From Chitinophagaceae bacterium (lineage in GTDB: Bacteria; Bacteroidota; Bacteroidia; Chitinophagales; Chitinophagaceae): a DNA stretch of 64,000 nucleotides. The notes under the pieces were generated by a model that saw nothing but the letters and a program-made list of their open reading frames with translations, was not told where the DNA came from and ran no database searches. The position numbers and the translations under genes were made by a program. The DNA is taken from the NCBI GenBank assembly GCA_027489035.1, contig JAIYAN010000023.1, positions 226,578-290,577 of the forward strand, in the 5' to 3' direction. Shown here piece after piece: positions 20,024 to 28,039 of the stretch (positions are counted from its first letter, which is position 1; every line of letters begins with the position of its first letter).

Positions 20024-21571
20024 CTAGATTTTGATCTCCTCCTCATTTGCATCAAAAAAGGTAAACTCTGTAAGGTGGTAGGTGCTTTTTGAAATAATTT
20101 TAATGTTCTGCTTGTATTTCCAGATCCATTTTAGTCTTCTGGAAATTAGGCCACTGGTGAGATATGTGTACATAATAGGGTGCACCGCAATGGTAAGTCC
20201 CTTATGCTTTTGGGTAATTAAATAATTTAAGTTTTTGGCAATTTCATCTTCAAAAATCAGGGTAGAAGAGATGGTGCCAGATCCGTTGCAACTTGGACAA
20301 ACCTCGCTGGTATTGATGTTCATCTCAGGTTTCATGCGCTGTCTGGTGATTTGCATCAAACCAAATTTAGAAATGGGAAGAACCGCGTGTTTGGCCCTGT
20401 CGTTTCTCATTAATTCTTCCATCGAATCAGCCAAACGTTTTTTGTTTTCCATCAACTTCATGTCGATGAAATCAACAACGATAATTCCACCCAAATCACG
20501 TAGTCTTAATTGACGTGCAATTTCTTCAGCAGCTTCAAGATTGGTTTCTAAAGCATTTTGCTCTTGGTTGTTGCTTACACTTTTATAACCACTATTTACA
20601 TCAATTACATGAAGTGCTTCGGTATGTTCAATGATAAGATACGCGCCACTTGGCAAGTTTACGGTTTTACCAAATGAAGCTTTTACTTGTTTGGTAACCC
20701 CATAGGTATCAAAAATGGCATTCTCGTTGGTGTTCAACGAAATGATATCAAGTTTGTCGGGAGCTATTTTTTGTAGATAAGTTTTAGTTTCAGCAAATAA
20801 TGCTTTATCGTTAACCACAATTTTGTTGAAATCTGCACTAAGCAAATCCCTTAAAATGCTATTTGTTTTTCCTTGTTCGCTTAGAATTCTTGTTGGAGGT
20901 ACCGCTTGACATAGATTATGTTGAATGGTTTTCCAAGTGTTTTCTAGGCTAAGTAAATCTTCGTGAAGTTCGGCAGTGCTTTTTCCTTCAGCAGCCGTAC
21001 GCACAATAACCCCAATGTTTTTGGGTTTTACTGCTTCAATAATTTTTTGCAAACGCTTCCTTTCATCTGAAGAATGAATTTTTCTAGAGATGGCAACGAT
21101 ATCATTGAAAGGCGTAACTACAACAAATCTTCCTGGAAGAGAAATTTCACAAGTTAGTCGGGGTCCTTTAGCAGCAATAGGTTCTTTTAATATTTGAACC
21201 AATACATTGGGCTTCCCGGTAAGTACTTCGTTGATCTTTCCTGTTTTGAGAATTTCTGGTTCTACTTTAAACTTCGAAAAATCAATGAGTTCACCTTTTT
21301 TTTGATTTGTACAAATGTTCGTAAACTTTAAGATAGAACGGACATAAGGACTAAGGTCCGTATAATGAAGAAAAGCGTCTTTTTCAAAGCCTACATCAAT
21401 AAAAGCAGCATTCAATCCTGGAATGAGTTTTTTAACTTTTCCAAGATAAATATCTCCAACTGCAAAGTTGGCATCTGCATTTTCACTATGTAACTCTACT
21501 AATTTCTTATTTTCCAGCAAGGCAATTTCAACACCTTGCGGAATAACGTTAATGATTAATTCCTTGGTCAA
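20024..21571 (-). CDS. rng: Ribonuclease G/E family endoribonuclease
   Basis: Endoribonuclease for rRNA 5'-end processing and mRNA decay. At 515 residues it is RNase G-sized and lacks the RNase E scaffold tail. The N-terminal S1-like RNA-binding region (GDIYLGKVKKLIPGLNAAFIDVG) is followed by the catalytic DNase I-like fold with HVIDVNSG and VVDFIDMK (acidic Mg-binding residues) near 300-355, and the Zn-link CPSCNGSG (about 425). It lies downstream of the 29-residue ribosomal-type gene and HU on the same strand, a typical Bacteroidota arrangement. Confidence 0.94.
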   Translation of the reverse strand: MTKELIINVIPQGVEIALLENKKLVELHSENADANFAVGDIYLGKVKKLIPGLNAAFIDVGFEKDAFLHYTDLSPYVRSILKFTNICTNQKKGELIDFSKFKVEPEILKTGKINEVLTGKPNVLVQILKEPIAAKGPRLTCEISLPGRFVVVTPFNDIVAISRKIHSSDERKRLQKIIEAVKPKNIGVIVRTAAEGKSTAELHEDLLSLENTWKTIQHNLCQAVPPTRILSEQGKTNSILRDLLSADFNKIVVNDKALFAETKTYLQKIAPDKLDIISLNTNENAIFDTYGVTKQVKASFGKTVNLPSGAYLIIEHTEALHVIDVNSGYKSVSNNQEQNALETNLEAAEEIARQLRLRDLGGIIVVDFIDMKLMENKKRLADSMEELMRNDRAKHAVLPISKFGLMQITRQRMKPEMNINTSEVCPSCNGSGTISSTLIFEDEIAKNLNYLITQKHKGLTIAVHPIMYTYLTSGLISRRLKWIWKYKQNIKIISKSTYHLTEFTFFDANEEEIKI

Positions 21572-21679
21572 AATTTATTAATTTATGACAACCATGCATA
21601 ACGGTACGAAAAACAACTAACACGAAAAATCGCATTAATGTAATGAAGTAGGTAGGTGCGTTAATTTCACACCTATACA

Positions 21680-21726
21680 AAGAAAAAATCAATTGCATAC
21701 AAGCGCATTAAAGTGCTTGTATGCAA
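21680..21726 (-). terminator. Strong hairpin terminator after the 29-residue basic protein gene
   Basis: TTGCATACAAGCGC-ATTAAA-GTGCTTGTATGCAA is a 14-bp stem (one G-T pair). Read on the minus strand it is followed by TTGATTTTTTCTTTG. It begins 36 bases past the stop codon of the gene at 21762 and about 110 bases before the rng start, so it separates the two transcripts. Confidence 0.8.
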
Positions 21727-21761
21727 TACACAATTGGTCAAACTAAAAATGATGTTTGAAA

Positions 21762-21851
21762 TTATTTCTTCTTATGACGATTTTTTCTTAAACGTTTTTT
21801 ACGCTTATGAGTAGCGATTTTATGACGTTTTCTTTTTTTACCACAAGGCAT
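21762..21851 (-). CDS. 29-residue basic protein, AURKAIP1/COX24 (bS22/mS38-like) family
   Basis: The minus strand encodes MPCGKKRKRHKIATHKRKK, then RLRKNRHKKK and a TAA stop. Over half the residues are Lys, Arg or His. The KRKRHKIATHKRKKRLRKNRHK core is the motif of the AURKAIP1/COX24 family, whose members (mitochondrial mS38, mycobacterial bS22) are small ribosomal proteins. It is well conserved among Bacteroidota, as far as I recall. A ribosomal role is inferred from the family. It has its own strong terminator and sits just upstream of rng. Confidence 0.85.
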   Translation of the reverse strand: MPCGKKRKRHKIATHKRKKRLRKNRHKKK

Positions 21852-21898
21852 AACCGAGTCTTTTTTGTTTAAAAATATTATTTACGACGTATAATTTA

Positions 21899-22750
21899 TT
21901 ACTTTGTTTCAAGTAATTTAATTCTATTATCTACTTCTTTTGCGTATTCAGGGTTGTTGGCTAAACGCTTACTTACATTGTACCATTTGATTGCATCTAC
22001 TTTATTTCCTTGAGCTGCATAAGTATCGGCTAAAAATGCAATTGCTTCCAGATTATCAGGTTGTGCAATGATAACTTTTGTAAGTCTTGAAATGGCTTTA
22101 TCGTATTGACCTGAAACATAACCTCCAATACCCAGCACCAATTGTGCCCTCATATTGGTTGAGTCACGTCTAACTACGCCCAACAATTCCTGAATTCCTT
22201 TCATGGTTTCTTGCGGATCGCCATTTCTTCCTTTCCCAAATACATAAGAACTACCCAAACCAATTTTTAAATCTTCGTTATTCGGATTTAATTTTATGGC
22301 CTCTTGAAAAAGTTGAATTGCTTCGTCTGATTCCCAGGCCAACATTGCTTCATTATGTTCATCTCGAAGCAAGGTTAAAAATTGTTGGGCAGCGAAGGTG
22401 AGGTTTTTTTCTGAATTATCCAACTTTGCGGCCTCACTATTATAAAAAGCGTACAATTTAAAATTTTGAGCCGTGTCTTTCCAAAAGCTTGCAGCGGTTT
22501 TAAATCCAATCAATTTTTGAGATGTATCTGCTGATTGTAGCAAGGAATTTTCTATTTGACTGATGCTTTTTGATTGTTCTGGAGTCAGTTTCTGCTTTTC
22601 TTGCAGAATAAATTGCTGAACATCAAATTGATTTGAAGCTTCTGGCTTCATTGGTGGAGTTGGCTTAGTTTCGGTAGTGGTTTTTCCAAAATAAAATAAA
22701 ACCAAAACAAATGCAAAGCCAATTGCAGCTATTAAATATTGTTTTTTCAA
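21899..22750 (-). CDS. Membrane-anchored TPR protein
   Basis: A 283-residue protein. An N-terminal membrane anchor (about 6-21, LIAAIGFAFVLVLFYF) precedes a Pro-rich linker (TKPTPPMKP) and TPR repeats (roughly 90-275, such as WESDEAIQLFQEAIKLNPNN, then YDKAISRLTKVIIAQPDN). It probably acts outside the inner membrane as a protein-protein scaffold. It lies 40 bases downstream of the HU-type gene and upstream of the ribosomal-type protein and rng; this cluster is familiar from Bacteroidota genomes. Specific partners are unknown. Confidence 0.75.
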   Translation of the reverse strand: MKKQYLIAAIGFAFVLVLFYFGKTTTETKPTPPMKPEASNQFDVQQFILQEKQKLTPEQSKSISQIENSLLQSADTSQKLIGFKTAASFWKDTAQNFKLYAFYNSEAAKLDNSEKNLTFAAQQFLTLLRDEHNEAMLAWESDEAIQLFQEAIKLNPNNEDLKIGLGSSYVFGKGRNGDPQETMKGIQELLGVVRRDSTNMRAQLVLGIGGYVSGQYDKAISRLTKVIIAQPDNLEAIAFLADTYAAQGNKVDAIKWYNVSKRLANNPEYAKEVDNRIKLLETK

Positions 22751-22790
22751 AGTAGAACCGCAGATTTAAAATGCGGTGCGCAAATGTACA

Positions 22791-23114
22791 TTAATCCTCA
22801 TTATCATCCTTTACTTCTGGCGCCTCTTTAATATTGGGTGAGGATTTCACTTCATGCATAAATTCTTTTGCGGGCTTAAAAGCAGGAATAAAATGCTCAG
22901 GAATGTTTACAGACACATTTTTCTTGATGTTACGGCCAACTTTTGCGGCACGTTTTTTTATAATAAAACTTCCAAATCCTCTGATGTAAATGTTTTCGCC
23001 ATGCGACAATGAGTTTTTTACTTCTCTCAACATCGTTTCAATCGTTACCAGTACATCCACTTTTGGAATCCCTGTTTTCTCAGAAATGACGTGTATTAAA
23101 TCAGCTTTTCTCAT
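22791..23114 (-). CDS. HU/IHF family DNA-binding protein
   Basis: Nucleoid-associated DNA-bending protein of 107 residues. It starts MRKADLIHVISEKTGIPK and contains IYIRGFGSFIIKKRAAKVGRN, the core of the DNA-intercalating arm, then NIPEHFIPAFKPAKEF. An acidic tail (about 93-107) follows that typical HU proteins lack. Divergent from mutY, with a 95-base shared upstream region containing TAAATTTG on the minus strand, a match to the -7 consensus. Confidence 0.93.
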   Translation of the reverse strand: MRKADLIHVISEKTGIPKVDVLVTIETMLREVKNSLSHGENIYIRGFGSFIIKKRAAKVGRNIKKNVSVNIPEHFIPAFKPAKEFMHEVKSSPNIKEAPEVKDDNED

Positions 23115-23209
23115 ATTAAAAATTAATTTATTAGTAAATTAAAAAATATTTCTCGAAAAACAAAATAATCAAGTGAATATCAATTTATTTGTAACAAATT
23201 TACATTCAA

Positions 23210-24295
23210 ATGGATGTGAAAGAAAAATCTGTACAGTTATTTTTTGTGTCGGCTTTGATGGATTGGAATCAAAACCAAAACGATCGATCAATGCCTTGGA
23301 AAGGAATTAAAGATCCCTATAAAATATGGCTTAGTGAAATCATTTTACAGCAAACTAGGGTTGAACAGGGCTTGGATTACTACAATAAGTTTGTAAAAAA
23401 ATATCCAACCATCAATGATTTAGCCAGCGCAAGTGAAAATGAGGTGTTTAAAAATTGGGAAGGATTGGGCTATTATAGCCGATGCAAAAACCTTATCGCA
23501 ACTGCCAAATTTATTTCCAATGAAAAATTTGGTGTTTTCCCAAATACGTACGAAGAAATATTAGGGTTAAAGGGCGTTGGTCCTTACACCGCTGCAGCCA
23601 TTTCTTCTTTTGCGTTTAACCTGCCTCATGCTGTTGTTGATGGTAATGTAATGCGCGTACTTACACGATTTTTCGGTATTGATACACCAATTGATTCAAC
23701 GGAAGGAAGGTTTTTGCTTAATGAACTTGCACAAAAATTGTTAGACAAAAAAAAGGCAAACACGTATAATCAGGCTATTATGGATTTTGGGGCAATGGTT
23801 TGTAAACCCAAACAACCCAATTGCAAAACTTGCTTGCTATCCCCAAAATGTCATTCGTTTAATTTCTCTACACCAGATGAATTTCCCAAAAAGTCAAAAG
23901 CAAAAGCCAAATCAAATCGTTGGTTTATTTATTTTGTGCCAGTATATAAAAGCAAAGTTTTAGTAGGGAAAAGACAGCAAAAAGACATTTGGGAAAACCT
24001 CTATGAATTCCCAAAAATAGAATTAAACGAACTTCCCAGTTTAGCTGTTTTAAAAAAATCAGAAAACGCCGTTTTTCTCAAAAAATTAGGCACAACTATC
24101 TCAGAAATTCCCAAATTTCATATTCAATTGCTCACACATCAGAAGATACATGCCTGTTTTATTGACGTTGAATTGAAAAAAGAAATCCAACTTGAGTGTT
24201 TTGAATATGTTGATTTGAAAAATTTGAAAAAACTGCCATTCCCTAAAATAATTGCTGCCTTTATTCAAACGAAAAATTTTCAAAAACAAGCTTAA
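23210..24295 (+). CDS. mutY: A/G-specific adenine glycosylase MutY
   Basis: Removes adenine mispaired with 8-oxoguanine. In 361 residues: catalytic E43 in WLSEIILQQTRVEQG, helix-hairpin-helix KGVGPYTA (121-128), catalytic D144 in AVVDGNVMRVL, and the iron-sulfur cluster cysteines C198, C205, C208 and C214 with C-x6-C-x2-C-x5-C spacing. A C-terminal NUDIX-like domain (about 230-355) recognises oxoG. It heads the gliding gene cluster gldE-gldD, as in many Bacteroidota, but the single-strand binding protein gene often found between mutY and gldE is missing here. Confidence 0.97.
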   Translation: MDVKEKSVQLFFVSALMDWNQNQNDRSMPWKGIKDPYKIWLSEIILQQTRVEQGLDYYNKFVKKYPTINDLASASENEVFKNWEGLGYYSRCKNLIATAKFISNEKFGVFPNTYEEILGLKGVGPYTAAAISSFAFNLPHAVVDGNVMRVLTRFFGIDTPIDSTEGRFLLNELAQKLLDKKKANTYNQAIMDFGAMVCKPKQPNCKTCLLSPKCHSFNFSTPDEFPKKSKAKAKSNRWFIYFVPVYKSKVLVGKRQQKDIWENLYEFPKIELNELPSLAVLKKSENAVFLKKLGTTISEIPKFHIQLLTHQKIHACFIDVELKKEIQLECFEYVDLKNLKKLPFPKIIAAFIQTKNFQKQA

Positions 24296-24312
24296 ATTTA
24301 TTTTTATCATGT

Positions 24313-24341
24313 ATCTTTATTTGATAAAGATGGCTTTTGTT
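24313..24341 (+). terminator. Weak hairpin after mutY
   Basis: ATCTTTAT-TTG-ATAAAGAT perfect 8-bp AT-rich stem, then GGCTTTTGTTTTTAT. It may partly terminate mutY before gldE. Confidence 0.4.
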
Positions 24342-24417
24342 TTTATAAATTTTAAGCATCTTTGTATCATCAAAATTGCCATTTCAAGCAATTTATTTTT
24401 TAATTAAAAAATTCATT

Positions 24418-25755
24418 TTGGATTATTTGTCTGTTTTAAATGTAATGTCGATTTGTTTTCTAAGTATTTCACAAGCGGCTACAATCATTTTACTCATTAC
24501 TGTATTAATTTTATTCCTTTTCTCTTTTATTATTTCAGGCAGTGAAGTTGCGTTTTTTTCATTATCTAATAAAGACATAAACATTTTAAAAAGACGAAAA
24601 AAACCTTCATTTAGAAGAGTGGTTTTGTTGTTGGAAAATCCCAAAACACTATCTGCAACAATGCTTATTGCCAACAGTTTTGTGAATATTGGCATCATCA
24701 TTATTTCAAATTTAATAATAGATGATTGGATTCAATTACTTCAATTGACTTGGTTGATGGGCTTTCTTTTAAAACTAAGTTTAGTCAGTTTTTCATTGCT
24801 TTTATTTGCAGTTGTACTTCCTAAAATTTGGGCTACACATCACAAGCTTTGGTTTGCTACAAGCTTTTCTTTATTCGTTGAAATTTTAGATACCTTATTA
24901 TACAGATTAAGTAAAAAATTCATTTTATATAGTGATAACATTGAAAATAAAATTTCGCCAGAAAAAAAGAAAGGCCGCAACCAAAGTAATTTAGATAATG
25001 CAATCGATTTATTACCCGAAAATCAAGCGTCAATAGAAGAAAAGCAAATCCTAAAAGGCATTAGGAAATTTGGGGATACTTCTGTAAAACAAGTGATGCG
25101 TACACGATTAGACGTTAGTGGCATCGATTCTAAATTGTCTCTTTCAGAAATTGTAAAATTATCAGAAGATTTACATTACTCAAGACTCCCTGTTTTCAAA
25201 GGAAATTTGGATGAAATTATAGGTGTTTTACACATCAAAGATTTATTGCCTTTTTTAGATGAAAAAATCAATTTTGATTGGCATCCATTGATAAGAACTC
25301 CTTTTTTTGTACACGAGCAAAAATTGATTGAGGATTTGCTTCAGGAGTTTAGAACCAAGCGCACACATTTTGCCATTGTCGTAGATGAATTTGGTGGAAC
25401 ATCGGGCATCATTACCCTTGAAGATATTCTAGAAGAAGTAATAGGTGAAATTAAAGATGAATTTGATGATGAAGAAAGCATCAACAAAAAAATTGATGAT
25501 TTTACTTTTATCCTTGAAGGGAAAACAATGATTAACGATGTTTGCAAAATGCTTAATCTTGCTGAAGATACTTTTGATGAAATTAGAGGCGAAAGCGACT
25601 CATTAGCTGGATTGATTCTTGAAATTGCGGGAGAATTTCCAAAAATTGATGAACCATTGGTTTTTAATTCTTTTACATTTTATGCGTTGGAAATCAATAA
25701 AAACAGAATTGATAAAGTCAAAATTGTTATACTAAATAATCAACCTGCTCAATAA
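24418..25755 (+). CDS. gldE: Gliding motility-associated protein GldE (CNNM/CBS-domain family)
   Basis: Inner-membrane protein of the CorC/HlyC-CNNM family, linked to GldD in gliding and T9SS function. Three to four membrane segments (first about 13-35), with FIISGSEVAFFSL (the DUF21 signature), lead to a CBS pair (about 215-345, VMRTRLDVSGID, then FAIVVDEFGGTSGIITLEDILEE) and a C-terminal CorC domain. The start is uncertain: TTG 24418 (…DYLSVLNV, like relatives), ATG 24445, or TTG 24376. It ends 6 bases before gldD. Confidence 0.88.
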   Translation: MDYLSVLNVMSICFLSISQAATIILLITVLILFLFSFIISGSEVAFFSLSNKDINILKRRKKPSFRRVVLLLENPKTLSATMLIANSFVNIGIIIISNLIIDDWIQLLQLTWLMGFLLKLSLVSFSLLLFAVVLPKIWATHHKLWFATSFSLFVEILDTLLYRLSKKFILYSDNIENKISPEKKKGRNQSNLDNAIDLLPENQASIEEKQILKGIRKFGDTSVKQVMRTRLDVSGIDSKLSLSEIVKLSEDLHYSRLPVFKGNLDEIIGVLHIKDLLPFLDEKINFDWHPLIRTPFFVHEQKLIEDLLQEFRTKRTHFAIVVDEFGGTSGIITLEDILEEVIGEIKDEFDDEESINKKIDDFTFILEGKTMINDVCKMLNLAEDTFDEIRGESDSLAGLILEIAGEFPKIDEPLVFNSFTFYALEINKNRIDKVKIVILNNQPAQ

Positions 25756-25761
25756 AAATAC

Positions 25762-26445
25762 ATGAAGCACAAACGTATCTTATTTTGTATTTTGAGCTTA
25801 GCCATTTTTGCTATTGCCTGCAACTCAGAATATACTTCAAAAAAGAAAGGATATTTTGATATTTCACTTCCAAATCATACTTATCAACCTTTTGAAAAAG
25901 TGGAGTTCCCTTACGATTTTGAATACCCAACTTATGGGAAAATATCACAAGACAGTACATATTTTGATGTCAATCCAGAAAATAAGTATTGGATAAATGT
26001 AGAATTTCCAGATTACAATGCACGTTTATTTTTAAGCTATAAAAAGATTGGAGGCAATGCTTTGTATAAATTAAAGCAAGCAGATGGTACATACAAAGAT
26101 TCAATAGGCGTTAATCAATTTCAATTATTGGTAAATGATGCATTTAATTTAACCAACAAAAACGATGTAATTGCCAGTTCAATTATGGATAGCGCATTGG
26201 TTACGCCAAATAATATAAATGGGGTGTTTTTTACAGTAGGTGGAAATGCAGCCACTGCCCACCAGTTTTTCTTAACAGATACAACTTCAAATTTTATTCG
26301 TGGCGCATTGTATTTTGATGCCAGCCCAAATGCTGATTCAATAAGACCTGTTCAAGAATTTTTAAGAAAAGACATTGAACATCTCATCAATACGTTTAAA
26401 TGGAAAAATGCGAACAATAACACAATTCCTTTAAAAAAAGTGTAG
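25762..26445 (+). CDS. gldD: Gliding motility lipoprotein GldD
   Basis: Lipoprotein needed for gliding and type IX secretion in Bacteroidota. The 227 residues start with a signal ending at the lipobox FAIAC (Cys 20). Then comes the family's characteristic KKGYFDISLPNHTYQPF, DSTYFDVNPENKYWINVEFPDYNARLFLSYK and FFTVGGNAATAHQFFLTDT. It lies 6 bases after gldE, so the two are co-transcribed. Biologically it fits the T9SS cargo encoded at 2.2 kb. Confidence 0.95.
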   Translation: MKHKRILFCILSLAIFAIACNSEYTSKKKGYFDISLPNHTYQPFEKVEFPYDFEYPTYGKISQDSTYFDVNPENKYWINVEFPDYNARLFLSYKKIGGNALYKLKQADGTYKDSIGVNQFQLLVNDAFNLTNKNDVIASSIMDSALVTPNNINGVFFTVGGNAATAHQFFLTDTTSNFIRGALYFDASPNADSIRPVQEFLRKDIEHLINTFKWKNANNNTIPLKKV

Positions 26446-26481
26446 CCCAATAAACTTTAGTTTCTATTCCACAATCCAACG

Positions 26482-26489
26482 TATTTTTG
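26482..26489 (+). promoter_or_regulatory. Candidate -7 box directly before a start codon
   Basis: TATTTTTG matches TAnnTTTG exactly and ends 4 bases before the ATG of the DUF3109 gene. If used, transcription would begin at or next to the start codon, giving a leaderless message. Confidence 0.4.
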
Positions 26490-26493
26490 CACA

Positions 26494-27129
26494 ATGATAG
26501 CCATAGATAATGTATTGCTTAGCGACAAAATAATAAGCGAACAATTTGTTTGCGATCTTACAAAATGCAAAGGTGCTTGCTGTGTTGATGGTGATGCGGG
26601 TGCGCCTCTTGATCGTAAAGAACTTAAAGAAATTGATGCCGTTTTTGATGCCGTTTATCCTTATTTGAATGAAGAAAGCAAAAAGGAAATAGAGCTTCAG
26701 GGACGATTTATTTATGATAAAGAATTTGGTTGGGTAACACCAACAATCAAAAGTAAAGTTTGTGTTTACGGAATTATTGATGACGCAGGGATAGTAAAAT
26801 GTGCCATTGAGCAAGCTTATTTAGATGGAAAAGTTTCTTGGAAAAAACCAATCAGTTGCCATCTTTTTCCAATTATTGCTAAAAAAAGTAAAGACGGAAT
26901 AACCGAATACGCTAATTATGAGCCTCGCGAAGATCATTGCAAAGCCGCTTGTTCGCTTGGAAAAAAACTAAAAGTACCTGTTTACGAATTTTTAAAAGAA
27001 CCCTTGGTTCGTAAATTCGGCGCCGAATTTTACGAAGCACTTGAAGCGACAGCACAACATTTGAAAAAAGAAGAAGGAAGCCCCCATCCCCAAACCCTTC
27101 CCCCGAAAGGTGAAGGGGGTCAAATCTAA
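26494..27129 (+). CDS. DUF3109 family protein with a repeat-derived C-terminus
   Basis: A 211-residue Cys-rich cytoplasmic protein. CDLTKCKGACCVDGDAGAPL (about 20-39), then VCVYG, VKCAIEQAYL, SCHLFPI and CKAACSLG are typical DUF3109 cysteine positions, possibly metal-binding. Function unknown. The last 15 or so residues (SPHPQTLPPKGEGGQI) are encoded by an interspersed GC-rich repeat (27077-27119), so this tail is not part of the ancestral protein. The body of the family ends near AQHLKKEE. Confidence 0.88.
   Translation: MIAIDNVLLSDKIISEQFVCDLTKCKGACCVDGDAGAPLDRKELKEIDAVFDAVYPYLNEESKKEIELQGRFIYDKEFGWVTPTIKSKVCVYGIIDDAGIVKCAIEQAYLDGKVSWKKPISCHLFPIIAKKSKDGITEYANYEPREDHCKAACSLGKKLKVPVYEFLKEPLVRKFGAEFYEALEATAQHLKKEEGSPHPQTLPPKGEGGQI
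27077..27119 (+). repeat. Interspersed GC-rich element, copy 2 (in the DUF3109 3' end)
   Basis: GAAGCCCCCATCCCCAAACC, ending GAAAGGTGAAGGGGG; the same element as 15339-15379. Here it lies inside an open reading frame and supplies the C-terminus and, just after it, the stop codon. Confidence 0.88.
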
Positions 27130-27136
27130 TTCTGAA

Positions 27137-27207
27137 TTTGATTTCGTTCCGGTTTAAGCTTCCAACACCAAACACCAAACACCAAACACCAAACCACAAA
27201 CCACAAA
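27137..27207 (+). repeat. TTTGATTTCGTTCCGGTT motif and CAAACACC tandem tract
   Basis: The motif matches the two at 19650 and 19715. It is followed by CCAACACCAAACACCAAACA and further CAAACACC and CAAACCA units to about 27207, just before the lipoprotein gene. Confidence 0.85.
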
Positions 27208-27221
27208 CAAAAAAAGTAAAA

Positions 27222-28034
27222 ATGAAAAAAACATTCCCCCATTTACCCTTTGCTTTATTTGCTTTGGTGATTTTGTCTATTAATGGATGCTCTGTAAACA
27301 AAGCAAAAATCGACAATGATTTAAAATCTTATTTTGATGATAAAAAAGTCGATGGTTGTTTTACCATGCTTGACAATGCAACTGGAGAAATTACAGTATA
27401 TAATATGGGCCTAGATACCATGCGTTTTTTACCCGCTGAAACATTTGATGTTTTAAATGGAATGGTTGCTCTTCATACAGGCGTGTTAACAGACGAAAAA
27501 ATGAATCTTTCTATTTCGAATTTGGATTCAAATAATGCGTCAAAAAATGTAAACATTACAGAAGCGTTTAAAACCAACTCGCTTCCTTTTTTTCAACAAG
27601 TTGCAAAAAATATAGGATACGATACTTTAAAAAGTTGGGTGGATAGCGTTTCCTACGGAAATAAAAAGTTGGGTGAACAATTTGATCAATCTTGGTTAAA
27701 TAACACAACAAAGATTTCTCCAGATGAACAACTTGGCTTCATGAAGCATTTATATTTTGAACAATTGCCTTTTAGGAAATCAGTTCAAACCAGTATGAAA
27801 GAAATGATGGTTGTGAATGATAATACAGACTATAAATTATCATACAAAACTGGTTCTGGCAAAAATGAAAAAAATGAAAAAATTGGATGGATGATAGGCT
27901 GGATCGAAGAGAACAGACATGTCTATTTCTTTGTAACGCTTTTGAAATCGAACAAAGAAGAAGTGAATAAAAATAGTGTAGACATTACAAATTCAATTTT
28001 AAGCCATTACGGTTTCTTTAAAGGAAAAAAATAA
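27222..28034 (+). CDS. Lipoprotein resembling class D (OXA) beta-lactamase, catalytic residues lost
   Basis: A 270-residue lipoprotein; the ATG at 27222 gives a signal peptide with lipobox SINGC (Cys 23). The remainder matches the penicilloyl-serine transferase fold of OXA enzymes: MRFLPAETFDVLNGMVALHTG (67-87), YGN (145-147), TKISPDEQLGFM (163-174) and YKTGSG (208-213). The SxxK motif is E73-TF-D76, so both the acylated serine and the carboxylated lysine are missing. The SxV motif is N-S-L at 119-121. KTG and YGN are kept. It is therefore probably a non-enzymatic ligand-binding relative (inference). It precedes ispG by 5 bases, so the two may be co-transcribed. Confidence 0.78.
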   Translation: MKKTFPHLPFALFALVILSINGCSVNKAKIDNDLKSYFDDKKVDGCFTMLDNATGEITVYNMGLDTMRFLPAETFDVLNGMVALHTGVLTDEKMNLSISNLDSNNASKNVNITEAFKTNSLPFFQQVAKNIGYDTLKSWVDSVSYGNKKLGEQFDQSWLNNTTKISPDEQLGFMKHLYFEQLPFRKSVQTSMKEMMVVNDNTDYKLSYKTGSGKNEKNEKIGWMIGWIEENRHVYFFVTLLKSNKEEVNKNSVDITNSILSHYGFFKGKK

Positions 28035-28039
28035 TTATC

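Noticed and set aside
19772..20092. Plus-strand open frame over the REP hairpins
   Set aside because: It is made of repeats and tandem AAACATCAT units and overlaps rng on the other strand; no protein character.
25762..27129. DUF3109 gene as part of a known gliding cluster
   Set aside because: Spacing and possible own promoter argue against; nothing in the protein suggests T9SS or gliding.
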